A stretch of 64,000 nt of DNA, taken from the IMG/VR virus record IMGVR_UViG_3300035661_000011, positions 1 through 64,000 of that record. One strand, written 5' to 3'. Positions 24,931 to 33,212 of this stretch are shown one piece after another. Positions within the stretch are counted from its first letter, which is position 1, and each line of letters starts with the position of its first letter. Made by a program: the position numbers and the translations under genes. This DNA comes from a virus. The notes below the pieces were generated by a model, which was not told the DNA's origin, made no database searches, and saw nothing but the letters and a program-made list of their open reading frames with translations.

Positions 24931-25436
24931 CTCAAATTAATCCAGATGTATCTAAATCAATTGACCTAGATGCATTAAAACTAGAAACCTTAAATCGGAT
25001 ACCAAAGGAAGTATTTATTAGAAACTATGCGCCTTTGATATTTGACACAGACCCATCCGTGTTCAATTTACGCTGGGTAGCCGAAGTGGCTAGTAGTCCT
25101 ACACATGAAGTTATAATGGTGGATAACCTAGGAAACATTTTATCAATCATTCCACCATTGCGTGTAACAACGTTAAAAAACATTAATCTCGGTCCAGAAC
25201 TTTCTTCTGAACTAGAAGTCTACGGTATACAGAAATCGATTAAAAAGAACCAGTCTGAAAACCGTTTAATAAATACACTAAATAAATTAGATTTACATAT
25301 ATCTGTTACTCCGGAGTTAGAGCTTAGATGGCGTAAGTTATTGATTGAGTGTGGATTTGGTGAAATGATTGAGCAACATTCGATTGCCAAAACCGTTGTG
25401 TCAGAAATAAACCTAGATGTGTGGGAGACATTTTAG
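24927..25436 (+). CDS. Unknown protein, 169 aa
   Basis: Overlaps the previous gene by 4 bases and touches the next by 1. Mixed composition, with a helical C-terminal half around LRWRKLLIECGFGEMIEQH. No motif. Its place directly before the SbcD-like nuclease suggests a shared role, but no evidence in the sequence supports this beyond coupling. Confidence 0.75.
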   Translation: MTQINPDVSKSIDLDALKLETLNRIPKEVFIRNYAPLIFDTDPSVFNLRWVAEVASSPTHEVIMVDNLGNILSIIPPLRVTTLKNINLGPELSSELEVYGIQKSIKKNQSENRLINTLNKLDLHISVTPELELRWRKLLIECGFGEMIEQHSIAKTVVSEINLDVWETF

Positions 25437-26581
25437 TGAAAATAAAAACCCTTTGTGTAAACGATATCCATTTAGGGCACCCAACTACACCGACGTCTCG
25501 TATCGTTGAGAATTTACAAAGGGAGTTTAACAGAAAAACATTACTGGACGTAGATATACTTTGTATACCTGGGGATATTTACGAAAAACAAATCAGGTTA
25601 TCTGATCCTGATACAGACGTGATATATTCGTGGATGTATCAGTTACTCAGAGACTGTGCAATTACTAATACTCTACTTAGAGTGTTACACGGTACACACT
25701 CTCACGATTTTAATCAAGCTAGACTGTTTGAAACCATTAATGTAGATTCTGAATTCAACTGCGATGTGAGATATGTCAACGAACTATCAATCGAACATAT
25801 ACCACAGTTTAATATACACATTCTTTATATACCGGATGAGTGGCGCGGTAGCTGTAAACAAACTCAAAAGGAAGTGGAAGATTTAATGTATGAAATGGAT
25901 TTGGATATGGTGGATATATCACTGATGCATGGGTTTTTTAGTTGGCAAACGCCTGATAAAAATGTACACGATGAAAACTTTTATAGTTCTATCACTAGAT
26001 ACTACGTGAACATTGGTCACGTGCATACTTATTCAGAATGGAAGAACATACGAGCGCCCGGTAGTTTTGATTGTACCCGACACGGTGAGACTTATCCTAA
26101 GGGGTATATGGGGTATCAGTTTGACACTAGTATCCCATACGACGTTTACTACACGTTTTATGAAAACAAATATGCCACCCAGTATAAAACTGTGAGAGTT
26201 GGTAGTTGTAATACAAAGTCAGAAGTTGAAAATGAGGTAAACTATGTTATATCGGAATGGAGAAATGCATATCCGAATGTAGTATTACGCCCATTGTTAT
26301 TTGTTAAAGTTGTTTATAATCCAATTCAAGACTTTGAAGATATTTTTATTTCTTTTAAAGAGAGATATAAAGCTATGATTACTTGGAGTTTTGTAAAGGA
26401 GGAAGTTATTCGAGTTGTAGAATCTGTTGAAGTGCAAGAATCTGCATTTGAACCAACTCCATTAACAGAGACCACTATAATTGGCGTATATGAAGATTTA
26501 CTTTCAGCTATATCAGGCGTTGATAGATCAGCCGTAATGAATGTGGTAACTGACACTAAACGACGATTGGAGAAGGGTTAA
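25436..26581 (+). CDS. SbcD/Mre11-like metallophosphoesterase nuclease
   Basis: Predicted two-metal DNA nuclease of the Mre11/SbcD (phage gp47-type) family acting in recombination and DNA-end processing. Motifs in order: DIHLGH (near residue 10; family DxH), CIPGDIYE (about 45; GDxxE), LHGTHSHD (about 85; usual GNHD, here GTHS with the histidine shifted), LMHGFF (about 165; H) and IGHVHTYS (about 193; GHxH). The length of 381 aa fits. GTG 25436 is preferred over 25421 because GGGAG lies upstream and it joins the previous stop. No Rad50/SbcC partner is recognised in this window. TAATG overlap with the next gene. Substitution in the GNH motif is worth checking against relatives. Confidence 0.85.
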   Translation: MKIKTLCVNDIHLGHPTTPTSRIVENLQREFNRKTLLDVDILCIPGDIYEKQIRLSDPDTDVIYSWMYQLLRDCAITNTLLRVLHGTHSHDFNQARLFETINVDSEFNCDVRYVNELSIEHIPQFNIHILYIPDEWRGSCKQTQKEVEDLMYEMDLDMVDISLMHGFFSWQTPDKNVHDENFYSSITRYYVNIGHVHTYSEWKNIRAPGSFDCTRHGETYPKGYMGYQFDTSIPYDVYYTFYENKYATQYKTVRVGSCNTKSEVENEVNYVISEWRNAYPNVVLRPLLFVKVVYNPIQDFEDIFISFKERYKAMITWSFVKEEVIRVVESVEVQESAFEPTPLTETTIIGVYEDLLSAISGVDRSAVMNVVTDTKRRLEKG

Positions 26582-27426
26582 TGGTAAGTAAAAGTGATAA
26601 AGATTACGTACCTTTAATAAAGGACGGTAGAGTAATTGGTGAAACTGTACCAGTTTCAATAGGAACGGCTATACCAATTGAAACTATAATTAATAACCAG
26701 GAGTTACAAGGTAAATACAATGCACTATATATAAACGTTAGAACAGTTTTACGAAATCTAATTGGTGCGTATGAGAAAGCACCAACTAACTTTGAGACAG
26801 GTGCTGTCATTGATACATTCATTGAGGAGATAGATACGCTATTAAACTTAGCTAAGACTTACTTTACAAACGGCTTTAGTGTGACATTGTATTATCCGTC
26901 GTATGGTTCAGTTGTAGATTTGTTTACACGTGCTAATGTAAAGGAACCAATAACAAAACTACAGCGTGAAAAGTACCAGTTAGAAAGAAAGTGTTATGAA
27001 AGAATGCTTAAAGAAAGACCAACTGTGATAAAAACAAATTGTAAGTTATCCGGTGCAAACTCAGAAGCATTAATTGTTACACATTACCCGATAGATCTAC
27101 TGTCGTTTACAACCTTTCGTAAACTAACATTGTTAGAAAGTCACACTGGCCACATTAAAGATAAACCACAATGGCTTACCAAACTTTCTACCAAAAGCGA
27201 ACATTCCAATTTACCATTTAATATACTTACGTTGCAAATACTTGGTGACGGTAAAATGTTTGGGTCTATGGGTTCCAAATACACAGGGGTGTTAACTAAA
27301 CTAGCAGAGTCTGGTCAATGGACTACACTTACAACAAAAGAACGTGTGAAATTTGATATTAATAGAATGAACGATAAGTTAGCTGAAATGCTCCTTAAAG
27401 AAATGTTAAATATCACATTGAAGTAA
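26581..27426 (+). CDS. Unknown protein, 281 aa
   Basis: Start overlaps the nuclease stop. Mixed alpha/beta with a basic middle (KLQREKYQLERKCYERMLKERP) that could bind nucleic acid. No motif recognised. Translational coupling to the SbcD-like gene and the SSB-like gene downstream place it in a DNA replication/repair block. Confidence 0.75.
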   Translation: MVSKSDKDYVPLIKDGRVIGETVPVSIGTAIPIETIINNQELQGKYNALYINVRTVLRNLIGAYEKAPTNFETGAVIDTFIEEIDTLLNLAKTYFTNGFSVTLYYPSYGSVVDLFTRANVKEPITKLQREKYQLERKCYERMLKERPTVIKTNCKLSGANSEALIVTHYPIDLLSFTTFRKLTLLESHTGHIKDKPQWLTKLSTKSEHSNLPFNILTLQILGDGKMFGSMGSKYTGVLTKLAESGQWTTLTTKERVKFDINRMNDKLAEMLLKEMLNITLK

Positions 27427-27484
27427 ATAATAAATAATAGTAGTTTGCTATTATCTGTAACTATGAAATAGAGGCATAAACATT

Positions 27485-28210
27485 ATGGCATTTGTAAATA
27501 AAAACGAACATTGGTCTCCACTTAAATGTAGCAACTTAACACTGTATGGTGAACGTCCACCAAATTCAAAAGGTGCACCGAGTTGTAGTCTTATCATTAC
27601 ATATGGTGGTAATACTAAATTCGTGATTTACCCAAATAACGGTACGGATTCAAAACCACTAGAGTTTACACTCGGTAGTAGCGGTCGTGGTAGACCACAA
27701 AACCTACACGCTATACTTATCGCATTAGAAGCTGCTATTAAAGATAGAAGTAATACAGGTCTTGTGAAATCGTATCAGTGTAAAGAGTGGTTTGGTCGTG
27801 ATAAAGTACGGTATGAAAAACCCAAAACCGCAGGGGTTATTAGTGTAGTTCGTGATGACAAAGGACGTATCTGTTTAACGTTCCAAGTTAGAAATGATGA
27901 ACCCATCACATTTCCATTCCGTTGTAACGAAGACTTTGTAATGTTAGAGGCTAATGGTGAACGCACTTCTACTATGGATGAGTCTGAAGAAATGGCACTA
28001 GCGTGGGTTGAGCAGACACGAGGTATTATAAATTCATTCTTGGCAGTTATGCTGAAACAGCCGCCACCAAAGGAAGAAAAACCTAACAACTACGGTAATG
28101 GAAATCGTGGTGGTTATAATAATGGTGGAAACGACAATTCTAAACCAGCCACTATGGCTAATAGTGGTGGTGGTAATTTTGACGATTATGACGATGATGT
28201 AAATATGTAA
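27485..28210 (+). CDS. Probable single-stranded DNA-binding protein
   Basis: 241 aa with the architecture of phage SSBs: a folded N-terminal domain (about 1-175) with basic and aromatic residues, then a disordered tail rich in Gly and Asn (NGNRGGYNNGGNDNS) and an acidic tip (DDYDDDVNM) like the C-terminal hook that recruits partner proteins. No OB-fold signature can be proved by eye. The position in a block with a nuclease, its separate ribosome binding site (AGAGGCATAAAC), a good terminator after it, and base usage suggesting strong expression all fit. Alternative: another nucleic-acid-binding protein with a disordered acidic tail. Confidence 0.6.
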   Translation: MAFVNKNEHWSPLKCSNLTLYGERPPNSKGAPSCSLIITYGGNTKFVIYPNNGTDSKPLEFTLGSSGRGRPQNLHAILIALEAAIKDRSNTGLVKSYQCKEWFGRDKVRYEKPKTAGVISVVRDDKGRICLTFQVRNDEPITFPFRCNEDFVMLEANGERTSTMDESEEMALAWVEQTRGIINSFLAVMLKQPPPKEEKPNNYGNGNRGGYNNGGNDNSKPATMANSGGGNFDDYDDDVNM

Positions 28211-28216
28211 CACAAT

Positions 28217-28248
28217 CACATCACACACAGGGTTCTGTGTGTGATGTG
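28217..28248 (+). terminator. Inverted-repeat terminator
   Basis: 14-bp perfect arms with a GGTT loop, right after the SSB-like gene. Confidence 0.75.
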
Positions 28249-28269
28249 TATTCATTAGTGTTATAAAAA

Positions 28270-28279
28270 TATATTATCT
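28270..28279 (+). promoter_or_regulatory. Early-type promoter element TATATTATCT
   Basis: Exact consensus only 27 bases before the ATG at 28306, implying a very short leader. Confidence 0.65.
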
Positions 28280-28305
28280 AACTGTTATAATTAACGGAGT
28301 GTGTT

Positions 28306-29733
28306 ATGAAGTTTGGTTGGCAGGGGTATGGTAAAAATAACTCCATTGTGATTTCAGATGAAAATTGGGAGTTACTATGGAATGCAGATGCGTGGTCTAA
28401 ATCTAAGTTAAAAGGTGGTGCAGACATAGAGGGTGAAAATATTAGCTATGCAGTATTTGCAGTATTAAACGATTTCCTACTCACTTTAAATGAAGAGGAT
28501 ATAGTTGTACTTAAGGGTATCTACGCTGATATAAACGAATTATTAAATGATTCGGTTGGGGTACCGATTCTTGATTTAAACAATATACTTTATACTCTTA
28601 TAAATGAAATTTGTATGTTAGTTAACTATGATTTATTTAGGGAGTGGTGTTTATTAAATGGTAAAATAAATATTGCGATTGGTACTAAAGAAACGCTTAA
28701 TGAAACAGATTCAGCTGACATCACATATTTTACAAAAGACTACACTGAACTTGCTGTGTTTTCAACATATGTAAAATTATTAATGCCGATACTCGGAATG
28801 TATCATTCGGTGCAAAAACAATCATTAGGTGATGAACAAGTGTTGTTAAACATACTTACATTGATTAGCAATGATGTAATCTCTAACAATGTTGCATTCG
28901 TGAGATTATCAGAGTATGCGGTTACATTGTGTGCTAAAAGGTTAGATTCCATTAATTACGTACTACTAACAGAGTTGTCAACCGATGAACTGGTAGACTA
29001 TTGTGTCGTTGTAGTTTTATGGAAACGAATAATCTTATTCGATGTACGTTCACAAGTATCATTGGTTAGAAATGTTTATAACGGGTTTAAAGACCAGTTA
29101 AATAAACTATCTGCGGCTGGACCAACAGAAAAATACCATAAGGGTTCTACATCTGCTGGTAAGGAAGACCAATCGGTAGCTGATGTTTATAAGTTGATAA
29201 TTGAAATACCACCAGCTACAGTAGTGGATATTTGTACATATATCCGACACAAATGGTTTTTAAAGAAACTTAACCCTAATGTAACAGCTCGTGAAGTTGA
29301 TGAAATACATTCTTTTATTGACACACTGGATGTAAGACCTTCACATTTAACTATATGTGCAGCTGTTTGTAAACACGTAATACCTAAACGAGATGTGCAG
29401 TACACTGACTACTTGACGACTAAGTATTTAATCGCAATGTCAGCAGCGTGTTTATACGATTGGGGACTACCAACGCTTGCAGAGTTTATTACACTTATAC
29501 CAACTGTAAAGTATGCATCAATTATAGTAGGTGGCGGTGTTTTAATTAAACCAGTTACACCAGAGTTACAGGAGTTAGCGAATCAAAAGTATAGCGTAAT
29601 AGGTGGCTCTACAGCGTTATTTGAATTGCGAGATGAGTTATTAAAAGAACTAACGTGTTTTGATTGGAAGTTTACAAGGGGAAACCTTGGGGATTTTAAC
29701 AATGAGTTGTTTAAACTCATTTTACGAGACTAA
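28306..29733 (+). CDS. Unknown protein, 475 aa
   Basis: ATG behind TAACGGAGTGTGTT. Helical, hydrophobic-rich soluble protein without recognisable domain. Its length and early-type promoter make it a candidate for the fifth (promoter-specificity) subunit of the non-virion RNAP, phiKZ gp68/AR9 gp226, which is about this size and also lacks motifs. I see no sequence evidence for that, so it is only a suggestion to test by structure prediction. Confidence 0.75.
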   Translation: MKFGWQGYGKNNSIVISDENWELLWNADAWSKSKLKGGADIEGENISYAVFAVLNDFLLTLNEEDIVVLKGIYADINELLNDSVGVPILDLNNILYTLINEICMLVNYDLFREWCLLNGKINIAIGTKETLNETDSADITYFTKDYTELAVFSTYVKLLMPILGMYHSVQKQSLGDEQVLLNILTLISNDVISNNVAFVRLSEYAVTLCAKRLDSINYVLLTELSTDELVDYCVVVVLWKRIILFDVRSQVSLVRNVYNGFKDQLNKLSAAGPTEKYHKGSTSAGKEDQSVADVYKLIIEIPPATVVDICTYIRHKWFLKKLNPNVTAREVDEIHSFIDTLDVRPSHLTICAAVCKHVIPKRDVQYTDYLTTKYLIAMSAACLYDWGLPTLAEFITLIPTVKYASIIVGGGVLIKPVTPELQELANQKYSVIGGSTALFELRDELLKELTCFDWKFTRGNLGDFNNELFKLILRD

Positions 29734-29741
29734 AAAGTCTT

Positions 29742-29749
29742 AAACATTT
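29742..29749 (+). promoter_or_regulatory. AAACATTT element
   Basis: 24 bases before the start at 29773, followed by AAGAGGTTAACTG. Confidence 0.35.
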
Positions 29750-29772
29750 AATAGGTTAAGAGGTTAACTGAT

Positions 29773-31434
29773 ATGAATAATAGATATGGTAACGGTAGTT
29801 TGTTAGAAGAGAAAGACACATTCCACGACGATGCAACAATGACAAAGTTGACACTGTATTACACGCCTGCTCAACAAGAGCAGTTTCATAGACCGTTTGT
29901 GGCTAGTGGCGATGTAGATGTGTTTTATCAATGTACTGTGGGTGGCTCAAGATTACAAGCCTCACAGATTGCAAATTCAGCTGGTAAGTTTATACGTCCA
30001 GCATTTCAGCATGGTGCAAAAGTAGACATAGCGCACGGGTTTAATAACATCCGATACGCTTTCTTCTTAGAAATTACAGCCCCACTTTACGGTGCATTAG
30101 ACGGTGATGAACAAGTCGAAGTTATTTCTGGGTACACTAGTAGTGATTTTGAAGACGGCGGAATCAAAAGAAGTTTTATGAATGACGATAACGTTATCAT
30201 TTCACCAGACCTAGTGTTCTATGTGAATAACCGTATTCGTTTTTCACGACACAGTGCTCGTGGTTCTATTGCTCGTGTGAAATATGATTTAGAAGCACCG
30301 TGTATGTTAGTACACACCCAAGGTAATCGTAACACTACAATTTGCACACTTCGCCCAGAAGACGTTTTGTGTCACCAGGAAACACGTCTTGCTACCGGCT
30401 CACCACGAGTAATTAAACGCATAGATATGCGAGCTAATGTAGTCGGTACAACTGTGGCATATGCGCGATACAATTCACCAAGTCAGTATGTTTCAGATAT
30501 ACTCAGAGCACATTTACGCGCTGCTGACCCAGAGTTAAACCAAGACTCACCATACGGCAATTACCGCAACCGAGTAACAGATACAATATCTCAGTTGGCT
30601 GCTATGGATGGGGCGTGTAAGTCTGGAGCTGAATCGTTGTATTATAGATCAGTTTGTAAATCGGCTATGCATAAATCTGCACAGTTTACATTCAGTATGC
30701 TCTGTGACACATGGTCATTTAATTATGTAGACGACAGAACTGTGGTGTATGATCCAAAATCGTCAATGAGTTTAATTGACCCAATGGACACTAAACCTTG
30801 GCATGGTTCAAACGAGGAGGTCATGATAGCGTATCAACTTACGCATATCATGCCGTACATCCTAATGCAACAGCTATTAGCTGAACTCACTATCACCATA
30901 ACGAATCGCACTATGGATAACCGTGTAAATATCACAGTTTTTGATCCAATGGAAATCTCACAAGGTTTCTTTACAATAGCTCGTGAAGAATGGTTGTGTG
31001 GAGCTATTCAAATGGAAGTGGTTGAAGGTATATTGAAAAACTGTGACATTGACGATTACACAATACAAATGACATTTCGCTTGTGTACAAATAGTGACAT
31101 TCGTATATCATTAGATGGTCGTCCATTCAGTGAGTATTGTGCACCAATGTTTTGTTCATCTATATACTCCCCACAGGTTGCGACAAATCAAGATGATATA
31201 AATAATGTCTCAGATAGCATAGTCGGTATGACAGAGCTAATTAGTGGCACTAGTCATCCATATAGTTCTAGATATGGGGAGTTGCCAGAGTTTTCACCTG
31301 AACCAACTCGACTCAGCGGACAGTTCGTAGACATTCCAGACACTTGGGGTGTCCAAAATAACCGTAATGAAAAATTAAGTTTCGGAAACGCAGACGATAG
31401 TCTATGGGGTCGAATTGTAGATACACATAAGTAA
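29773..31434 (+). CDS. Unknown abundant-looking protein, 553 aa, possibly virion structural
   Basis: ATG behind AAGAGGTTAACTGAT. Beta-rich, with many Gly, Asp, Asn and aromatic residues and a C-terminus rich in Pro/Ser/Asn (about 480-553). Codon choice is less AT-rich than the flanking genes, like phuZ and the chmA candidate, which suggests strong expression. No membrane segment or catalytic motif. The next gene starts 13 bases on. A structural role is the simplest reading; not proven. Confidence 0.75.
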   Translation: MNNRYGNGSLLEEKDTFHDDATMTKLTLYYTPAQQEQFHRPFVASGDVDVFYQCTVGGSRLQASQIANSAGKFIRPAFQHGAKVDIAHGFNNIRYAFFLEITAPLYGALDGDEQVEVISGYTSSDFEDGGIKRSFMNDDNVIISPDLVFYVNNRIRFSRHSARGSIARVKYDLEAPCMLVHTQGNRNTTICTLRPEDVLCHQETRLATGSPRVIKRIDMRANVVGTTVAYARYNSPSQYVSDILRAHLRAADPELNQDSPYGNYRNRVTDTISQLAAMDGACKSGAESLYYRSVCKSAMHKSAQFTFSMLCDTWSFNYVDDRTVVYDPKSSMSLIDPMDTKPWHGSNEEVMIAYQLTHIMPYILMQQLLAELTITITNRTMDNRVNITVFDPMEISQGFFTIAREEWLCGAIQMEVVEGILKNCDIDDYTIQMTFRLCTNSDIRISLDGRPFSEYCAPMFCSSIYSPQVATNQDDINNVSDSIVGMTELISGTSHPYSSRYGELPEFSPEPTRLSGQFVDIPDTWGVQNNRNEKLSFGNADDSLWGRIVDTHK

Positions 31435-31446
31435 TAAGGTAAACAT

Positions 31447-32712
31447 ATGACAACAATATTATCACTCTATAAAGCAATTCTACATTCCGTAGATTGCGCC
31501 GTAGATCATTCTCCGGATTTTACAATTCGGTTTAAACTTAACAAAGTTAATGAACTGATACATTCTAAATCGGGTAAAATCCTAATCCTACCAACAAAAG
31601 AACTGTTGGATTCTAATACAGATTGGGAAAAATACATTGCATTCCATCCAGCGTGTGAAAGTATCCTTGGTGGTCAATCTGAAATATTAAATGTTCTTTT
31701 GGATTTAATCAATTCAAAGATATATCGTACAATGATTGATACAGCTGCAACCATTGTATCCCTAGCACAAAAGGAAGAGTTGCGAAGTTCTTTATCGTTA
31801 GCACAAAGTGAACTCACTGCGATGTTTAACTTTAATAAAGCGGCATACACTTTACTAGGACAAGTAGCAAAAAAGAACACCCAGTTTACTGGCGAGTTTC
31901 CACTAGTGTCAATTCGTTTAGATAGAGGTGGTACAATTGGTGATGTTAAGTATTCACGTCTATGTACAATAATTCCACATTTTAATTTGAATGAAAAATC
32001 AATCTGTGGATGTACAACTAGTAGTAAGTCAGCGTTGACATCAGTCAAAGAATTGTTTGCACACTTATTACCGGACCAATTGGTGTTTGGTACTAATAGT
32101 AAACATCAGCCGTATCTAACTGCGTTATTGGAGGGCTTTTATCGTGCAGCACAGAAGTTAAATTCTATAAACAAAATCTTAGGTAAATATACTGAGGTTC
32201 CACAGATTAACATAACGTGGCACGATGACATTTCCGAACTACAAACGTTGTATAAGCAGGGGTTACCGCAGTCATTAGCTGGCAATTTAGGTGATGTAAT
32301 AAGTACCACTAAACCACAACCTAAGTCTGTAGAGAAGGAAGAGTATCAACTTCCGACTGCACCAGTTTTACTACAAGAAAGAGTTTCAAAAGAACCACCA
32401 CCGTGGGACAGTGATAAGGAAGTTACAACTGTTATTTCGGAAGCACCTAGTTTAAACACAAGTCCATTTGGGTTAACATTCTCTAAAACAGAAACCCCAT
32501 TAACTTCACGTCAACCTAACCAAAATTATCGTCAAGAAGTTCGGCATAGTGACCGCGTAGAACCTAGACGACCATTACCAAACTTTAACAACTTAAATTT
32601 ATCAACCAATCAAAGTTCACGTACAACCATTCAACCTGGTTCTAACTATGGAGCACCACCGCCATTTGTGTTAGGTGGCGGAACACTTCCGTTAGGTAGA
32701 CGTAGAGGGTAA
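31447..32712 (+). CDS. Unknown protein with disordered C-terminal tail, 421 aa
   Basis: Folded N-terminal part (about 1-280), then a long Pro/Ser/Asn/Arg-rich tail (about 280-421) ending GGGTLPLGRRRG, clearly disordered. Tails of this kind serve as tethers or nucleic-acid binders. It is coupled to 29773-31434, so the two may form one complex. Terminated at 32719-32750. Function unknown. Confidence 0.75.
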   Translation: MTTILSLYKAILHSVDCAVDHSPDFTIRFKLNKVNELIHSKSGKILILPTKELLDSNTDWEKYIAFHPACESILGGQSEILNVLLDLINSKIYRTMIDTAATIVSLAQKEELRSSLSLAQSELTAMFNFNKAAYTLLGQVAKKNTQFTGEFPLVSIRLDRGGTIGDVKYSRLCTIIPHFNLNEKSICGCTTSSKSALTSVKELFAHLLPDQLVFGTNSKHQPYLTALLEGFYRAAQKLNSINKILGKYTEVPQINITWHDDISELQTLYKQGLPQSLAGNLGDVISTTKPQPKSVEKEEYQLPTAPVLLQERVSKEPPPWDSDKEVTTVISEAPSLNTSPFGLTFSKTETPLTSRQPNQNYRQEVRHSDRVEPRRPLPNFNNLNLSTNQSSRTTIQPGSNYGAPPPFVLGGGTLPLGRRRG

Positions 32713-32718
32713 CACTCA

Positions 32719-32750
32719 GTCGGGTAGGTGACAATTGTCACCTACCCGAC
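32719..32750. terminator. Bidirectional terminator between convergent genes
   Basis: Perfect 32-base palindrome between the plus block and the minus gene ending at 32757. Confidence 0.75.
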
Positions 32751-32756
32751 TTACAG

Positions 32757-33128
32757 TTATATGGTTGTGGAGTTTAAATATCTCCGTAACAGTTGTTCAA
32801 TTTCACTTCTACTAGGTAGTGTAACATAACCAAGTGTACCAGTGTAATCCAGTGGTGAATTTAAATGGTTAACACGCATAACTACCCAGAGTATATCTTG
32901 AGCAATACCAAATTCGTTATATAGTAGATTGTAAAAATCACCACAGTAACTATGTTCTTTTTTTGGGTCAATTGGTAACCGTTTTGTACTAGGTAATATT
33001 CTTAAAAGATTAAGGTGGTTTTCTATTAAATTCCTAAACCCAACACTGTACATATTAGTGTCCCCAGGGTGTATTTGTAAATCGCTAACGGATAAAGTTA
33101 GTAGTTTATTTGGTACGATGATGTTCAT
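32757..33128 (-). CDS. Possible gp53-like baseplate wedge protein, 123 aa
   Basis: Start set at ATG 33128 (MNIIVPNKLL); a longer frame to 33194 would run back across the promoter at 33156. The segment YNLLYNEFGIAQDILWVVMRVNHLNSP followed by LPSRSEI resembles the T4 gp53 family pattern, in which 'Y.N..LYWVLL..N...P' precedes a short end. gp53 joins baseplate wedges. The likeness is by eye only. Single-gene minus-strand unit. Confidence 0.5.
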   Translation of the reverse strand: MNIIVPNKLLTLSVSDLQIHPGDTNMYSVGFRNLIENHLNLLRILPSTKRLPIDPKKEHSYCGDFYNLLYNEFGIAQDILWVVMRVNHLNSPLDYTGTLGYVTLPSRSEIEQLLRRYLNSTTI

Positions 33129-33155
33129 TATTAACACTCGTTTTAAAGGTAAACA

Positions 33156-33165
33156 TATATTATCT
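33156..33165 (+). promoter_or_regulatory. Early-type promoter element TATATTATCT upstream of the RNAP operon
   Basis: Exact consensus in AAACATATATTATCTA, 48 bases before the beta-subunit start. An AAACATTT element (33189-33196) lies between, so both candidate signal types stand in tandem here. Confidence 0.65.
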
Positions 33166-33212
33166 AAATGATACACACAGGTGTATCTAAACATTTTTAA
33201 CTGAGGTAGAAA

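Noticed and set aside
28306-29733. Firm call as phiKZ gp68-like RNAP fifth subunit
   Set aside because: Only size and promoter fit; no sequence motif was seen.
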